Part shown: piece by piece, positions 17,009-26,571 of the stretch
Layout of the letters: the number at the start of each line of letters is the position of its first letter
How positions within the stretch are numbered: position 1 is the stretch's first letter
Source of the DNA: Bacteroidetes bacterium GWF2_43_63
Lineage (GTDB): Bacteria > Bacteroidota > Bacteroidia > Bacteroidales > DTU049
Direction of reading: 5' to 3'
DNA: 64,000 nt
Assembly: GCA_001769275.1 (NCBI GenBank)
Contig: MEOQ01000022.1
Span: 62,001 to 126,000 of the forward strand
The notes under the pieces: model-generated
Told to the model about the DNA's origin: nothing
The model's database searches: none
The model's input: the letters and a program-made list of their open reading frames with translations, nothing else
Position numbers and translations under genes: made by a program

Positions 17009-18544
17009 ATGACATCAAAATCCACTTTTTCAGCTTCCGACAAAAAACAGATTGAAGAACATGGACTGACAATAGCAGCCATTGAAAATCAACTGGCTGA
17101 TTTCAGACGCGGCTTTCAACCAGCAGCCATTAATGCTGCAGCTACAACCAGCAATGGAATTGTATCATTTATCCAGCGACAACAACAATCGCTGGTGAAT
17201 TTGTTTGATGAAAGTGCATCGGATTATTTGATAGCCCGGTTTATTCCTGCTTCAGGGGCGGCAACCCGAATGTTTCGCGACTTGTTTTCAGCTGTTGAAG
17301 CCATTAAAAATGGCTGGGATATTCCTGCACCTGCCGAAAAATTTCTGAAGAATCTAAAGCAGTTTGCTTTTTATGATGAGTTGAAGGCCGCGATTAAGAA
17401 GAATAGTCATGATCTGGATAAACTACTTGCGAAGGCTGACTGGTTGCCGGTTTTAGAGGCTGTGCTTAATAAGAAAGGATTGAATTTTGCATCAAAACCT
17501 AAAGCATTCATACCGTTTCATCGCTATAAAGAATTCACACGAACAGCGCTTGAGGAGCAGATCTACGAAGGTCTAACTCATGCTGTGGGGAATAATAACA
17601 CTTTAAATATTCATTTCACAATAAGCCCGGAGCATGAAAAGGAATTTAAAGCGCTCACAAAAGAAATTCTGGCAGAGTTAAAACAGAAATGCGACATAAC
17701 TGTAAAAGTTACGCATTCGTTTCAGTTGAAAAGCACCGATACCATTGCCGTTGACATGGATAATAATCCTGTGCGCGATCGCAACGGAAAACTGGTTTTC
17801 AGGCCGGGCGGACACGGTGCACTTTTGCAGAATCTCAACGATATTAAAACGGAAATGGTGTTTTTGAAAAACATCGACAATATTGTTCCCGACTGGCACC
17901 GCGATGATACCATCTGGTTTAAAAAAGTATTGGGCGGCTACCTTATGCAGTTGGTGAACGACATTCACGCCTACCTGATCATGCTCGATGACGGCAATGT
18001 GGAGGACGAAGACCTGAATGGAATGATTTCGTATGCCAAGGAAAAATTATTTATTGAAATCCCCGAGTGGCTTGAAGAAAGCGACTCTCTGGAAAAAATT
18101 GATTTTCTTTTTGGTGTATTCAACCGGCCCGTGCGTGTTTGCGGCATGGTGAAGAATGAGGGTGAGCCCGGTGGTGGACCGTTTTTCGTTGAAGACAAAA
18201 ATGGAAATGTTTCGCTGCAGATTGTGGAATCATCGCAGATTGATACATCAGATGTAGCTCAAAAGAAAATCCTGCATTCGTCAACGCATTTCAATCCTGT
18301 TGACATTGTCTGCTGGAAAAACGATTTCAATGGCCAGGCATTTGATCTGAATGATTTTTGCGATCCGGAAACTGGCTTTATTGCGAAAAAAAGTTTTGAA
18401 GGAAAAGATATCAAAGCCATGGAGCTGCCCGGATTGTGGAATGGAGCTATGGCCGATTGGATCACGATGTTTGTGGAAGTTCCGTTAAGCACATTCAATC
18501 CGGTAAAGGAAATAAATGACCTTTTGAGAAAAATGCATCAATAG
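17009..18544 (+). CDS. DUF4301 family protein
   Basis: This 511-residue cytoplasmic protein resembles the DUF4301 family of Bacteroidota, known only as conserved and uncharacterised. Visible features include FIPASGAATRMFRDLF near residue 80, which looks like the nucleotide-binding start of a sugar nucleotidyltransferase fold, FRPGGHGALLQNLND near 265, and VCGMVKNEGEPGGGPFFV near 375. The Gly-rich segments and order suggest a nucleotide- or sugar-phosphate-binding enzyme, but I cannot assign a reaction. It is followed after 10 bases by a small secreted protein gene, likely co-transcribed. Confidence 0.75.
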   Translation: MTSKSTFSASDKKQIEEHGLTIAAIENQLADFRRGFQPAAINAAATTSNGIVSFIQRQQQSLVNLFDESASDYLIARFIPASGAATRMFRDLFSAVEAIKNGWDIPAPAEKFLKNLKQFAFYDELKAAIKKNSHDLDKLLAKADWLPVLEAVLNKKGLNFASKPKAFIPFHRYKEFTRTALEEQIYEGLTHAVGNNNTLNIHFTISPEHEKEFKALTKEILAELKQKCDITVKVTHSFQLKSTDTIAVDMDNNPVRDRNGKLVFRPGGHGALLQNLNDIKTEMVFLKNIDNIVPDWHRDDTIWFKKVLGGYLMQLVNDIHAYLIMLDDGNVEDEDLNGMISYAKEKLFIEIPEWLEESDSLEKIDFLFGVFNRPVRVCGMVKNEGEPGGGPFFVEDKNGNVSLQIVESSQIDTSDVAQKKILHSSTHFNPVDIVCWKNDFNGQAFDLNDFCDPETGFIAKKSFEGKDIKAMELPGLWNGAMADWITMFVEVPLSTFNPVKEINDLLRKMHQ

Positions 18545-18554
18545 TTTTGTACAA

Positions 18555-19034
18555 ATGTCCAGAATAATTTCAATATTGGTTCTTGTGTTCGCAGCTGGAA
18601 TTTCCGTTGCACAGACAGGTACAGTGGAATTTCATAATAAAATTGTTTCGCAACTATCAAGGATTGATATTGCTGTAAGCCGCTTCAACCAAGGGATTGT
18701 GATGTATGACGGCGATACTATTCTCGCCACTTACAAAAATCTGCTATCGGAAACAGAAGCAACAATTGCCGAAACGGAAAAAATATCCATTGCAGCGGGT
18801 GGGGAAGAATATCACAAAGCCGCGCTTGAACTGTTCCGGTTTTATTTGCGAACATTTGAAAATGATTATTACGCTGCGGTTGCCATCATGTATCGCATTC
18901 CAATAACAGATGCCGATATTGAAGAAATGGAGCGGCTTTTCGATCACATTGAACTAAAGGAATCCATTTTTCTGAATGCATTTTTCAATGAGCAGATTGA
19001 ATTCTGCGAAGCTGCGGGAATTGAAATGCAGTAG
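18555..19034 (+). CDS. small secreted helical protein of unknown function
   Basis: This 159-residue protein has a signal peptide (MSRIISILVLVFAAGISVAQ) and a mature part that is almost fully helical, with acidic residues and regularly spaced aromatic residues (ELFRFYLRTFENDYYAAVAI). It may be a four-helix bundle. I recognise no family with confidence. It follows the DUF4301 gene by 10 bases, and converges with a T9SS-cargo gene only 5 bases from its stop. Confidence 0.65.
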   Translation: MSRIISILVLVFAAGISVAQTGTVEFHNKIVSQLSRIDIAVSRFNQGIVMYDGDTILATYKNLLSETEATIAETEKISIAAGGEEYHKAALELFRFYLRTFENDYYAAVAIMYRIPITDADIEEMERLFDHIELKESIFLNAFFNEQIEFCEAAGIEMQ

Positions 19035-19039
19035 AGATT

Positions 19040-20608
19040 TTATTGCTTTACAATCCGGGCAATACCCGTTGAATCTCCGCTCTTAAGCTTTAGCAGATAC
19101 ATACCGTTTTCGAGCGAAGAAATATCAATCCCGCTTTCAGAATATTGTCCATGAAGCAGCAATTTTCCCTGCATATCGAATACTTCGAATTGAGCAATGT
19201 CGCTGGAATTAATATCGCCAATCTTGATAATATTGTCAGCAGGATTGGGATAAACACTGAGCTGCAGTTGCGATGCTTCGGGTACCGACAAATGCTGCAC
19301 TTCGATGATGCTGAGCCACACATCCATCATTCCGTGAAAATCGGGAGCCAGCGTAATAGAGCGGGTATTGGTGCAGAATGCAATCTGATTACTTCCGGTC
19401 CGGACGGCTTTCGCAGTTTTCTCATTGAAAAAGTCAACGCCATCTATATCCGAGCCACCCATAAAATATGCATTAAAATCTGTAATACCATTGAAGTCGG
19501 CAATAAAAATATCTGAAAGCCCATGATTCTGGTCGTTGCATAAAGCAATTGAATCAGATTCTGTTATACCAAATGCCACCGCATGGTTTGCACTGTCAAC
19601 AACAGCATCAGTAAACGTCATATCCGCATTGTCCAATGTGGCCACTGATCCGGCATGCAGATAATTCCCATTATCGTCAATCACGTAATAAAACCCATAA
19701 TAATACATCAATTTATCTTCGCGAAACATGAAATCGCCATCATTGCTGTTTGAGTTCCCGATAAAGACAAAAGTTGAATCATTCAGCATTTTCGCTTCTT
19801 TAATAATATCCGTTGAAGAACCGCCATAGGTCTTTGTCCATAACGTGTCACCCATTGAATTGAGCTTCATCACAAAAACATCATTGTTGCCATTGTTACC
19901 ATGTACATCAAAATTATTGGATAGTGTAGTCCCAAAAACCATAATATTCCCATCAATGAGCTGGTAAGCTGCAATACCGCGGTCTTCGCCGCTACCGCCG
20001 TAATGCCGGCTCCAGGCAATTGCAAGATTAGATTGCAGACTCATGATCCAGATGTCACTTGATCCGTAATTTCCACTCAGATTTCCATCAGAAGAAGCAG
20101 TGCTGCCGGCAAAAATATAACCACCTGCATTTTTAGGTGTAATTCGACTGGCCTGATCGTACAATGATCCTCCGAATGGTGCTCCTGCACTAAGGCCTGC
20201 AGTGAAATCATATCCTTTGATCCAGACATCATTACTACCGTGCCCGCCGGCAAAGCCATTATCTGTTGACATGCTTTCCATCAGCAAAACATAATTGGTG
20301 CTGGTCACTTCCAAGAAGTCCTTCAGATAATCATCGCTGGTGCCCCCGAATACTGCCGAGTGCACGGAGTCTCCGCTGGCATCAACTTTCATGAACCAAG
20401 CATCATCGCCTCCAATAACGGATGGAATATTTCCTCCGGCGGCTTTTGTATACCCACACCAGTAAAATCCACCATCGGATGACTGATAAAAGCGGTACAT
20501 TTGTTCATATCCCGGGCCGCCATAGTTGCGGCTGAGCGTAGTGTTGATCTGCGAGAACGACGTAAACCCTGTTGTCAGCAAAACGAACAATAATAATAAA
20601 GCTTTCAT
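19040..20608 (-). CDS. T9SS type A cargo with beta-propeller-like repeats
   Basis: This 522-residue protein has a signal peptide (to TTGFTSFSQ), then repeated units built around YGG and D-x-x-W (NYGGPGYEQMYR, VFGGTSDDYLKD, HYGGSGEDRGIA, TYGGSSTDIIKE) that should fold as a beta-propeller. The last 75 residues are a type A sorting domain (VYPNPADNIIKI, FDMQGKLLL, ENGMYLLKL), so it is exported through the type IX system and anchored or released at the surface. No catalytic residues are evident. A -7 box lies 24 bases upstream of the ATG. Such proteins are common in environmental Bacteroidota, and their function is unknown. Confidence 0.85.
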   Translation of the reverse strand: MKALLLLFVLLTTGFTSFSQINTTLSRNYGGPGYEQMYRFYQSSDGGFYWCGYTKAAGGNIPSVIGGDDAWFMKVDASGDSVHSAVFGGTSDDYLKDFLEVTSTNYVLLMESMSTDNGFAGGHGSNDVWIKGYDFTAGLSAGAPFGGSLYDQASRITPKNAGGYIFAGSTASSDGNLSGNYGSSDIWIMSLQSNLAIAWSRHYGGSGEDRGIAAYQLIDGNIMVFGTTLSNNFDVHGNNGNNDVFVMKLNSMGDTLWTKTYGGSSTDIIKEAKMLNDSTFVFIGNSNSNDGDFMFREDKLMYYYGFYYVIDDNGNYLHAGSVATLDNADMTFTDAVVDSANHAVAFGITESDSIALCNDQNHGLSDIFIADFNGITDFNAYFMGGSDIDGVDFFNEKTAKAVRTGSNQIAFCTNTRSITLAPDFHGMMDVWLSIIEVQHLSVPEASQLQLSVYPNPADNIIKIGDINSSDIAQFEVFDMQGKLLLHGQYSESGIDISSLENGMYLLKLKSGDSTGIARIVKQ

Positions 20609-20631
20609 GATGTTGGGGATTTTATTATTTA

Positions 20632-20639
20632 CAAATATA
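20632..20639 (-). promoter_or_regulatory. putative -7 box of the T9SS cargo gene
   Basis: TATATTTG on the minus strand, 23 bases before the ATG at 20608. The -33 element is not clear. Confidence 0.4.
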
Positions 20640-20778
20640 GTAAAAAATTAAATCTGCTCATGAATACATCAGGAATGAGTCTCTGTCCAATAATTTCATC
20701 CGTGTAGCGAAATATAAATAGAAAAAGAACAAATCGTAACGTAGAGTTAAAAAAAAAGTATAATTTGGCTGTGAATTT

Positions 20779-20862
20779 ATGAACAGGTCATTTTGTTTTA
20801 TATCACTTTATGTAAAAGCAAGCTTTGTGTTTCTGAACATCAAGCGGCGTGACGATTTTTAG
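20779..20862 (+). other. short ORF in the tryptophanase leader (27 codons)
   Basis: The 362-base region before tnaA has no larger gene. It holds an ATG-initiated 27-codon frame rich in Phe and basic residues, ending in IKRRDDF, 108 bases before tnaA. A TATAATTTGG sequence that resembles a -7 box lies 10 bases upstream of it. The peptide has no Trp, so it is not a copy of the E. coli TnaC leader. It may be chance. Confidence 0.25.
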
Positions 20863-20970
20863 CCAGATTGTTTATTCATTTATTGCTGAAAATTTTCTTC
20901 AGCCGGAGTTACCGTATAAGGAAATTCCATTTTCAAATTTTCAAATTACCAAATATTCAAATCAGAAGTT

Positions 20971-22347
20971 ATGAACTTACCATACGCAGAACCGTATAAA
21001 ATCAAAATGGTTGAATCCATCCATATCAGCACCCGCGAAGAACGCGAGAAATGGATTTCCGAAGCACATTTCAACTTGTTTAATCTCCGTAGTGAACAGG
21101 TTTTTGTCGACTTGCTCACCGACAGCGGAACCGGCGCCATGAGCGACCGCCAGTGGGGCGCCATTATGACCGGCGACGAAAGTTATGCAGGAAGCCGCTC
21201 GTATTATCGTCTGAAGGATACCATTCACGAAATACTTGGATTTCCTTATTTTATGCCAACCCATCAGGGACGTGCTGCCGAAAATGTTTTGTTTTCAGCA
21301 TTGGTAAAAGAAGGTGATATTGTTCCCGGGAACTCGCATTTCGACACAACAAAGGGACATATTGAATTCCGTAAGGCACATGCCATCGATTGTACCATCG
21401 ATGAAGCTTTCGATACCGAAAACCTGCATCCATTCAAAGGAAACGTCGATATCAATAAACTGAAAAAAGTTTTTGAAATGCATCCGCACGACAAAATTCC
21501 CTTTATTATTGTTACTGTTACCAACAACACCGCTGGCGGACAGCCAGTGAGTCTTGAAAACCTGCGTGCCGTCAAGGAATTTGCAAAGAGTGTAAACAAG
21601 CCGGTGTTGTTCGACAGTGCACGGTATGCCGAAAATGCTTACTTCATCAAAGTGCGCGAAAACGCTTGTGCCAGCATGAGCATTCGCGAAATTGTACGCG
21701 AAATGTACAAGTGCGCTGACATGATGACCATGAGCTCGAAGAAAGATGCCATTGTGAATATCGGTGGCTTCATTGCCATGAACAGCGAAGAACTCTGGCA
21801 GAAAGTCAGCGTGTTCAACATCATGTTCGAAGGTTATGTGACTTATGGCGGAATGGCCGGCCGTGACATGGAAGCACTGGCTGTTGGTCTGGCAGAAGGT
21901 ACCGATTTCGAATATCTGAAAAGCCGCATTTCGCAGGTTGAGTACCTGGGAAATCAGTTGATTGAGTACGGAATCCCAATCCAGAAGCCTATTGGAGGAC
22001 ATGCCGTGTTTATCGATGCCCTGAAGTTTTTACCTGCACTTCCGCGAGAACAATACGTAGCGCAAACATTGGCAATTGAGCTGTATCTCGAGGCTGGTGT
22101 ACGTGGTGTTGAAATTGGAACACTGCTGGCCGACCGCGACCCGGAAACCCGCCTGGATCGTTTCCCCGCGCTGGAACTCGTTCGTCTTGCCCTCCCACGA
22201 AGAACATATACCAACAATCATATGGATGTGGTGGCAGCAGCACTCAAAAATCTTTGGGATCGCCGCAACGGCATAACCAAAGGATTGAAAATCGATTATG
22301 AAGCACCTATCATGCGTCATTTTACAGTTAAGATGAGCAGGGTGTAA
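20971..22347 (+). CDS. tnaA: tryptophanase
   Basis: This 458-residue PLP enzyme splits tryptophan to indole, pyruvate and ammonia. It is collinear with E. coli TnaA: LLTDSGTGAMSD, GDESYAGSRSYY, PTHQGRAAE, FDSARYAENAYF, and the PLP Lys in SSKKDAIVNIGG. I favour tryptophanase over tyrosine phenol-lyase because the substrate-site segment reads VRGVEIGTL (lyase: MERG) and HFDTTKGH has Asp where the lyase has Thr; the His in MRHFTVKM matches TnaA His463. It is a single-gene unit with a long leader and a strong terminator. Indole is a likely product and signal. Confidence 0.93.
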   Translation: MNLPYAEPYKIKMVESIHISTREEREKWISEAHFNLFNLRSEQVFVDLLTDSGTGAMSDRQWGAIMTGDESYAGSRSYYRLKDTIHEILGFPYFMPTHQGRAAENVLFSALVKEGDIVPGNSHFDTTKGHIEFRKAHAIDCTIDEAFDTENLHPFKGNVDINKLKKVFEMHPHDKIPFIIVTVTNNTAGGQPVSLENLRAVKEFAKSVNKPVLFDSARYAENAYFIKVRENACASMSIREIVREMYKCADMMTMSSKKDAIVNIGGFIAMNSEELWQKVSVFNIMFEGYVTYGGMAGRDMEALAVGLAEGTDFEYLKSRISQVEYLGNQLIEYGIPIQKPIGGHAVFIDALKFLPALPREQYVAQTLAIELYLEAGVRGVEIGTLLADRDPETRLDRFPALELVRLALPRRTYTNNHMDVVAAALKNLWDRRNGITKGLKIDYEAPIMRHFTVKMSRV

Positions 22348-22363
22348 TTGCATATTATCCTCA

Positions 22364-22400
22364 AAAAGCCGCTGACGAGTAATCGTTTGCGGCTTTTTTT
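22364..22400 (+). terminator. rho-independent terminator of tnaA
   Basis: AAAGCCGC pairs with GCGGCTTT across a 15-base loop and runs into eight T residues, 17 bases after the stop. Confidence 0.8.
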
Positions 22401-22438
22401 TAGCCCACTCTGTTCAATTTTCTCTTTTTTAAATTCCT

Positions 22439-22446
22439 TACCTTTG
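22439..22446 (+). promoter_or_regulatory. putative -7 box of the secreted EEP gene
   Basis: TACCTTTG matches TAnnTTTG and lies 42 bases before the ATG at 22488, which supports that start over the ATG at 22455. Confidence 0.5.
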
Positions 22447-22487
22447 ACTCCATTTTGGCGGGCGGTATTATTAAATGGTTTCCTGTT

Positions 22488-23771
22488 ATGAAAAAACTAC
22501 TTCTTCTTTTGTCTTTTTCCTTTTGTCTTTTGTCTTTCGCAAAAGCGCAAACTGACACGCTTACAGTGATGCAGTACAACCTGCTTAACTATAATAATTA
22601 CACAAGTTATTGCACAGCCGCAAACAACAATGTTTCAAACAAAGATGCGTATCTCAAGACTATTGTTGATTACGTGCTGCCCGATATTTTCACGGTTTGC
22701 GAAATGAACCAGTTGCAGACTTCGGTTGACCGCGTGCTGACAAATGTGATGAACACCAGTGGCAGAAGCAATTATGCGAAAGGTCCAAGAACAAATTATT
22801 CTTCTTCAGATATGGTAAACATGGTGTATTACAACACTAATAAACTTGTTTATCACAGCTACACCGCATATCCAACCGATATTCGTGATATAAACGTATA
22901 TACATTTTATTACAAAGATCCTGCTATAGCTGTAACCAATGACACCGCCTGGATTACCTGCATCATTATGCATCTTAAAGCGGGCAGCTACGAAGCAGAT
23001 GCGGCAGAGCGACTGGCAGAGGTTACTATTTTGATGAATCAGCTCAATGCATTGAACAAACCTGGAAATTATCTCGCAATGGGCGATTTCAATACATACA
23101 CATCGACTGAAGAATGCTACGATTTACTTTTAAATCACACCAATCCGAATATTCGCTTTTACGATCCAATTACAAAACCCGGCGACTGGAACAACAACTG
23201 CTCATTTGCCTCATATCATACACAATCGACACACAACGATTACAACAATGATTGCTTTGCTGCAGGCGGACTTGATGATCGTTTCGACCACATTATGGCA
23301 TCGCTTGATGTTATGTCGGGTGGAAAGAACGTGAAATATATCAGTGGGTCTTATACAGCTCTTGGAAATGATGGCAACCATTGCAACGACTCAATCAATC
23401 AAGGCACGAACACATCGGTTCCTGCAAATGTTTTGGCCGCACTCATGGGCAACAGCGACCATTTACCGGTGATTCTGAAATTACAGATTGACGTGGCTAC
23501 CGGCATTAACGATGAAGTAAAAGTTCCATTTGATTTTTATATTCCTTCTAATTCTGCTGATGACAATGGTATTCTGGTGTCGCATTGCAACGGAGAATTT
23601 AGCATTGAAGTAATGAATGTTACCGGAAGTCTGGTATACCGTTTTCAAACAAATGCTGCCACAGGCTATAACACAATAAATTTGTCCGATATTCCGAAAA
23701 CTGCGTCCATAGCCTTTTTCCGCATCACCGATCCGGATGGCAATGTGAAAGTTTATCGGACATTACGGTAG
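22488..23771 (+). CDS. secreted endonuclease/exonuclease/phosphatase-fold protein
   Basis: This 427-residue protein has a signal peptide (to SFAKAQ) and an EEP fold: LTVMQYNLLNYNN with the metal-site Asn, VCEMNQL with the Glu, MGDFNTYTS with Asp and Asn, and the C-terminal NSDHLPVIL with the Asp-His pair. It should be an extracellular nuclease or phosphoesterase. The last 80 residues (KVPFDFYIPSNS, IEVMNVTGSLVYRF, FRITDPDGNVKVYRTLR) look like a degenerate T9SS sorting domain. The DNA of the signal peptide is an oddly repetitive run of CTTTTGTC units. It is a single-gene unit with its own -7 box. Confidence 0.83.
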   Translation: MKKLLLLLSFSFCLLSFAKAQTDTLTVMQYNLLNYNNYTSYCTAANNNVSNKDAYLKTIVDYVLPDIFTVCEMNQLQTSVDRVLTNVMNTSGRSNYAKGPRTNYSSSDMVNMVYYNTNKLVYHSYTAYPTDIRDINVYTFYYKDPAIAVTNDTAWITCIIMHLKAGSYEADAAERLAEVTILMNQLNALNKPGNYLAMGDFNTYTSTEECYDLLLNHTNPNIRFYDPITKPGDWNNNCSFASYHTQSTHNDYNNDCFAAGGLDDRFDHIMASLDVMSGGKNVKYISGSYTALGNDGNHCNDSINQGTNTSVPANVLAALMGNSDHLPVILKLQIDVATGINDEVKVPFDFYIPSNSADDNGILVSHCNGEFSIEVMNVTGSLVYRFQTNAATGYNTINLSDIPKTASIAFFRITDPDGNVKVYRTLR

Positions 23772-23915
23772 TAGCCATTTGTCGGTTATGAGTTGTGAGT
23801 GAATGATTTAACTCGCACCTGGTTACTGACGACTAAATTTTTTTTATCGCGCGCGTATCCAGACTCGTGACTTTGATATGAATCAGACTATGCGATTACT
23901 TTAATAAATCTCCAT

Positions 23916-25094
23916 TTAGTTCCTGATTATTTTATATCGTTTTCGCTGGGTTTCTAAAATGTATACGCCTGATGCAAGATTACTGATGTCAATTTGTTCT
24001 CTTTTCTTGTCACTTTTTGTTTGTAAAGCGACCTGCCCTATATAATCAACAATGGTGATATCGCCCAGGACAGAAGAGGATTCAATAATAATGTTATCAA
24101 ATGTTGGAACCGGGTAAATTATCACCTCGTCCGGATTGTTGATTGTTGTAATGGACGATACGCTATCGTTTTCCCATTGAATACCATACAAATTGTTTTT
24201 GATATTGTCGTAAGAAATGCTGTGTATATTGGATCCATTGCTTATTGGAATTGAATTATTTGAAACTAAATTCCCGGTAGCAATATCCATTGTAGCTAAA
24301 TAGGTTGCTGTTCCGCCAGTTGTATAGTTGTAAAAATATTGTTGATTGAGTTGGTCAATAGTAGAAGTGCCATCACCATTACCAAAAGTAGTTCCTGATC
24401 CAATTCTTGTTATAACGCCAGTCGTAGTATTTATTGAGATTAATGTATAAATCTGTGTGAGGCTGTTGTGTATAAGTCCGTTTAAAGTATCCAGTGCAGT
24501 ATTATAGTAAAAATGGAGGAGATGTTCATCAGCGGTCAAACTCATTATTGGGCTTGAGATTAAAGCTCCTGTTATTGCGTCAATTGAAAATATCTGATTG
24601 CTTTCTAATGCAAAATAACGATGATGATTCTCGTCAAATGCTGTTACTCCCTGAAGAGTGCTTCCCAGTCCAGATATGGGATTGGTGCCTATCTGAGTAT
24701 GCAAGCCATTAGTAGGATTTACAGAAGCAAGAAAAAACTGAGCGCCGTCCCAGTATAAACCATAAAGCAAGTCGTTCGTATTGTCGTATTTCAGCTCTCT
24801 TACCGTTGAGCCAGTAATCGAAAAAAATGGATTAGAGATAATTGAGCCGTTTGTAACATCTATTGAATAGAGATGGTCAGGATCGGGATCTCCGCCTTGA
24901 AAAATATATGAGCCGTGCGTTTCATCATAGCATTTGACGTTTGGATATACCCACCTTATTCCAGCTATGGCAGCACCAATTTTATTATAAGAACCGGTTG
25001 CCGGGTCAATTTGAATCAGGTATTCCCCTTGTGAAAATGAAAGTAGCGAAATAAAAGAAGCAACTAACGCCAAGATTGTTGTATAAGTTTTCAT
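23916..25094 (-). CDS. T9SS type A cargo, propeller-like
   Basis: This 392-residue protein has a signal peptide (to LLSFSQ) and about five repeats of the form Ile-D-x-x-T-G-x-(h) (YLIQIDPATGSYNK, LYSIDVTNGSI, LASVNPTNGLHT, IFSIDAITGALI, TLISINTTTGVIT), as in PQQ-like or WD-type propellers. The last 70 residues form a type A sorting domain (VIIYPVPTFDNIII, VDYIGQVAL, LASGVYILE), so it leaves by the type IX system. It is similar in plan to the cargo at 19040 but not closely related in sequence. Function unknown; a surface-binding role is plausible. Confidence 0.82.
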   Translation of the reverse strand: MKTYTTILALVASFISLLSFSQGEYLIQIDPATGSYNKIGAAIAGIRWVYPNVKCYDETHGSYIFQGGDPDPDHLYSIDVTNGSIISNPFFSITGSTVRELKYDNTNDLLYGLYWDGAQFFLASVNPTNGLHTQIGTNPISGLGSTLQGVTAFDENHHRYFALESNQIFSIDAITGALISSPIMSLTADEHLLHFYYNTALDTLNGLIHNSLTQIYTLISINTTTGVITRIGSGTTFGNGDGTSTIDQLNQQYFYNYTTGGTATYLATMDIATGNLVSNNSIPISNGSNIHSISYDNIKNNLYGIQWENDSVSSITTINNPDEVIIYPVPTFDNIIIESSSVLGDITIVDYIGQVALQTKSDKKREQIDISNLASGVYILETQRKRYKIIRN

Positions 25095-25315
25095 GATTGT
25101 TGATTTTTAATGGTTTTATGTCCGTATTGTCGAAACAAGTCTGGTTGCATTTTATTTCAGTATATACACCCATTCTTTTAATATAAACCCACATATGTTA
25201 GTCTGGTTGTCTGGCAAATATTTTGATCATAAAACATTAACGAATATTTAAGGTCTGCTGAAAAACGCAATGGAATTATATTAAGAGAATATGTTGCGGC
25301 GAAGTAAAATCAGCA

Positions 25316-25780
25316 CTATTGTTTCAGTTTCTTAATGAGCATCTCAATCGACTTCCCAATGCGGTTTTTGCGCGTTTCTGTTTTTTTCGAAGAAGCAATC
25401 CATTCCACATATTCGCGGCGATGGGTGAACGACATTTTTTCGAAAATTTCTTTAGCTGTTTTATTTTTATTCAGTGCTGCTGAAAAATCGGCAGGGACAT
25501 CAACTACGCGTTCTGCAGTATCTTCCATAATGACAACATCCACGGTATCGCCGGGACCTTTCCCAATGGCGTCGCGCACTTTTTTATTCAATCCGATGAT
25601 ATGACACGGATGGCCCATGCGGACCAACGATCCGCGATATTCAAATCCATCGAAATACGCTTTCACTTTTATTTGTCCTTTGCGCCCAAACTCTTTTTCA
25701 GCATCGTACGGGAATTCGATATAGCCCGAATCTACGGTTGGGTTTTTTATGATTTTTGTGGTGAAGCGGTATTCTTTCAT
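25316..25780 (-). CDS. DUF1905/YdeI-like protein
   Basis: This 154-residue cytoplasmic protein has an N-terminal DUF1905 beta-barrel (about 1-90: YIEFPYDAEKEFGRKGQI, GLNKKVRDAIGKGPGDTVDV) and a C-terminal helical segment of the YdeI/OmdA type (ADFSAALNKNKTAKEIFEKM, THRREYVEWI, ETRKNRIGKSIEML). The pairing is common in Bacteroidota. YdeI-like proteins have been linked to resistance against peptides, but the function here is not known. It stands alone with no close neighbours. Confidence 0.85.
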   Translation of the reverse strand: MKEYRFTTKIIKNPTVDSGYIEFPYDAEKEFGRKGQIKVKAYFDGFEYRGSLVRMGHPCHIIGLNKKVRDAIGKGPGDTVDVVIMEDTAERVVDVPADFSAALNKNKTAKEIFEKMSFTHRREYVEWIASSKKTETRKNRIGKSIEMLIKKLKQ

Positions 25781-25941
25781 TGCGCTCGTTTTATTAAAAA
25801 TAAATGTATGAATTTTTATAACACCATACGAAAATATAAAATCAAAAACCCTCTTGTTCCGTTTAAAAACACGGAATGTTATTAAATCAGCTCTTCTCCC
25901 TTCAGATCAAAAATCAAAAATCTCAAATCTGACATCTTATA

Positions 25942-26571
25942 TCAAATGGTCCACTCATCATGCACCACGGCCACCATCACAGCTTTTCCTTCAACAATTC
26001 GGAACACGATGCGAATCGCTTTCCAGTCTATTCCGTCATATTCGGGTTTCTCACCATTGATTAAGAAATCGACATAGGCGCAACCAGGATATGCTTCTTT
26101 AATATTATTGGTGGTATTGCCACGCTGAGTAAATTCATTCACGGTCACTTCCCCTTTTTTCAGAAAATCGGTGTCGTAAACAAAGTCTGCGAAATATTTT
26201 TCAATGGTCATTTTTATCGGTTCTCCTGAGCCATCGAATTCTCCCCATTGAAGGACTTCTTTTGATGTCGCTGCGTTGCGGATTTGCTGTGCGCTCAGCA
26301 CATTGTCTTTGCTCGTATCGATGAAGGCATACGGCGAAAAGCGCACTCCTTGAGGCCCGACGTATTCTGCCAGCTGGTTGTATTCTTTGTTTTTGAAATG
26401 TTGCAGAATCATTTTGGCATCCTGCACGAGTTGCTCATCCGAAACGGAATCTTTCAATGAAACAGTCGTGCTGTCAGTCTTCTGTTCCTGATCAGAATTG
26501 TTTTTTGATTTATTGTTGCAGGCGACTGCAAGTACTGAAACGATAAAAAGCAACAAAAAAATATTTTTCAT
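25942..26571 (-). CDS. lipoprotein of unknown function
   Basis: Starting at the ATG at 26571, this 209-residue protein has a signal peptide and lipobox (VLAVACNN), then a Lys/Asn/Ser linker and a globular alpha/beta domain that starts near AKMILQHFKNKEYNQLAEYV and looks like an NTF2/SnoaL-type or DUF-type fold found in secreted Bacteroidota proteins. An upstream in-frame stretch to 26691 has no signal and is rejected. No catalytic motif is visible. Confidence 0.7.
   Translation of the reverse strand: MKNIFLLLFIVSVLAVACNNKSKNNSDQEQKTDSTTVSLKDSVSDEQLVQDAKMILQHFKNKEYNQLAEYVGPQGVRFSPYAFIDTSKDNVLSAQQIRNAATSKEVLQWGEFDGSGEPIKMTIEKYFADFVYDTDFLKKGEVTVNEFTQRGNTTNNIKEAYPGCAYVDFLINGEKPEYDGIDWKAIRIVFRIVEGKAVMVAVVHDEWTI

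Noticed and set aside
20971-22347. Tyrosine phenol-lyase
   Set aside because: Substrate-site residues follow tryptophanase (VEIG, FDTT) rather than the lyase (MERG, TTTR).
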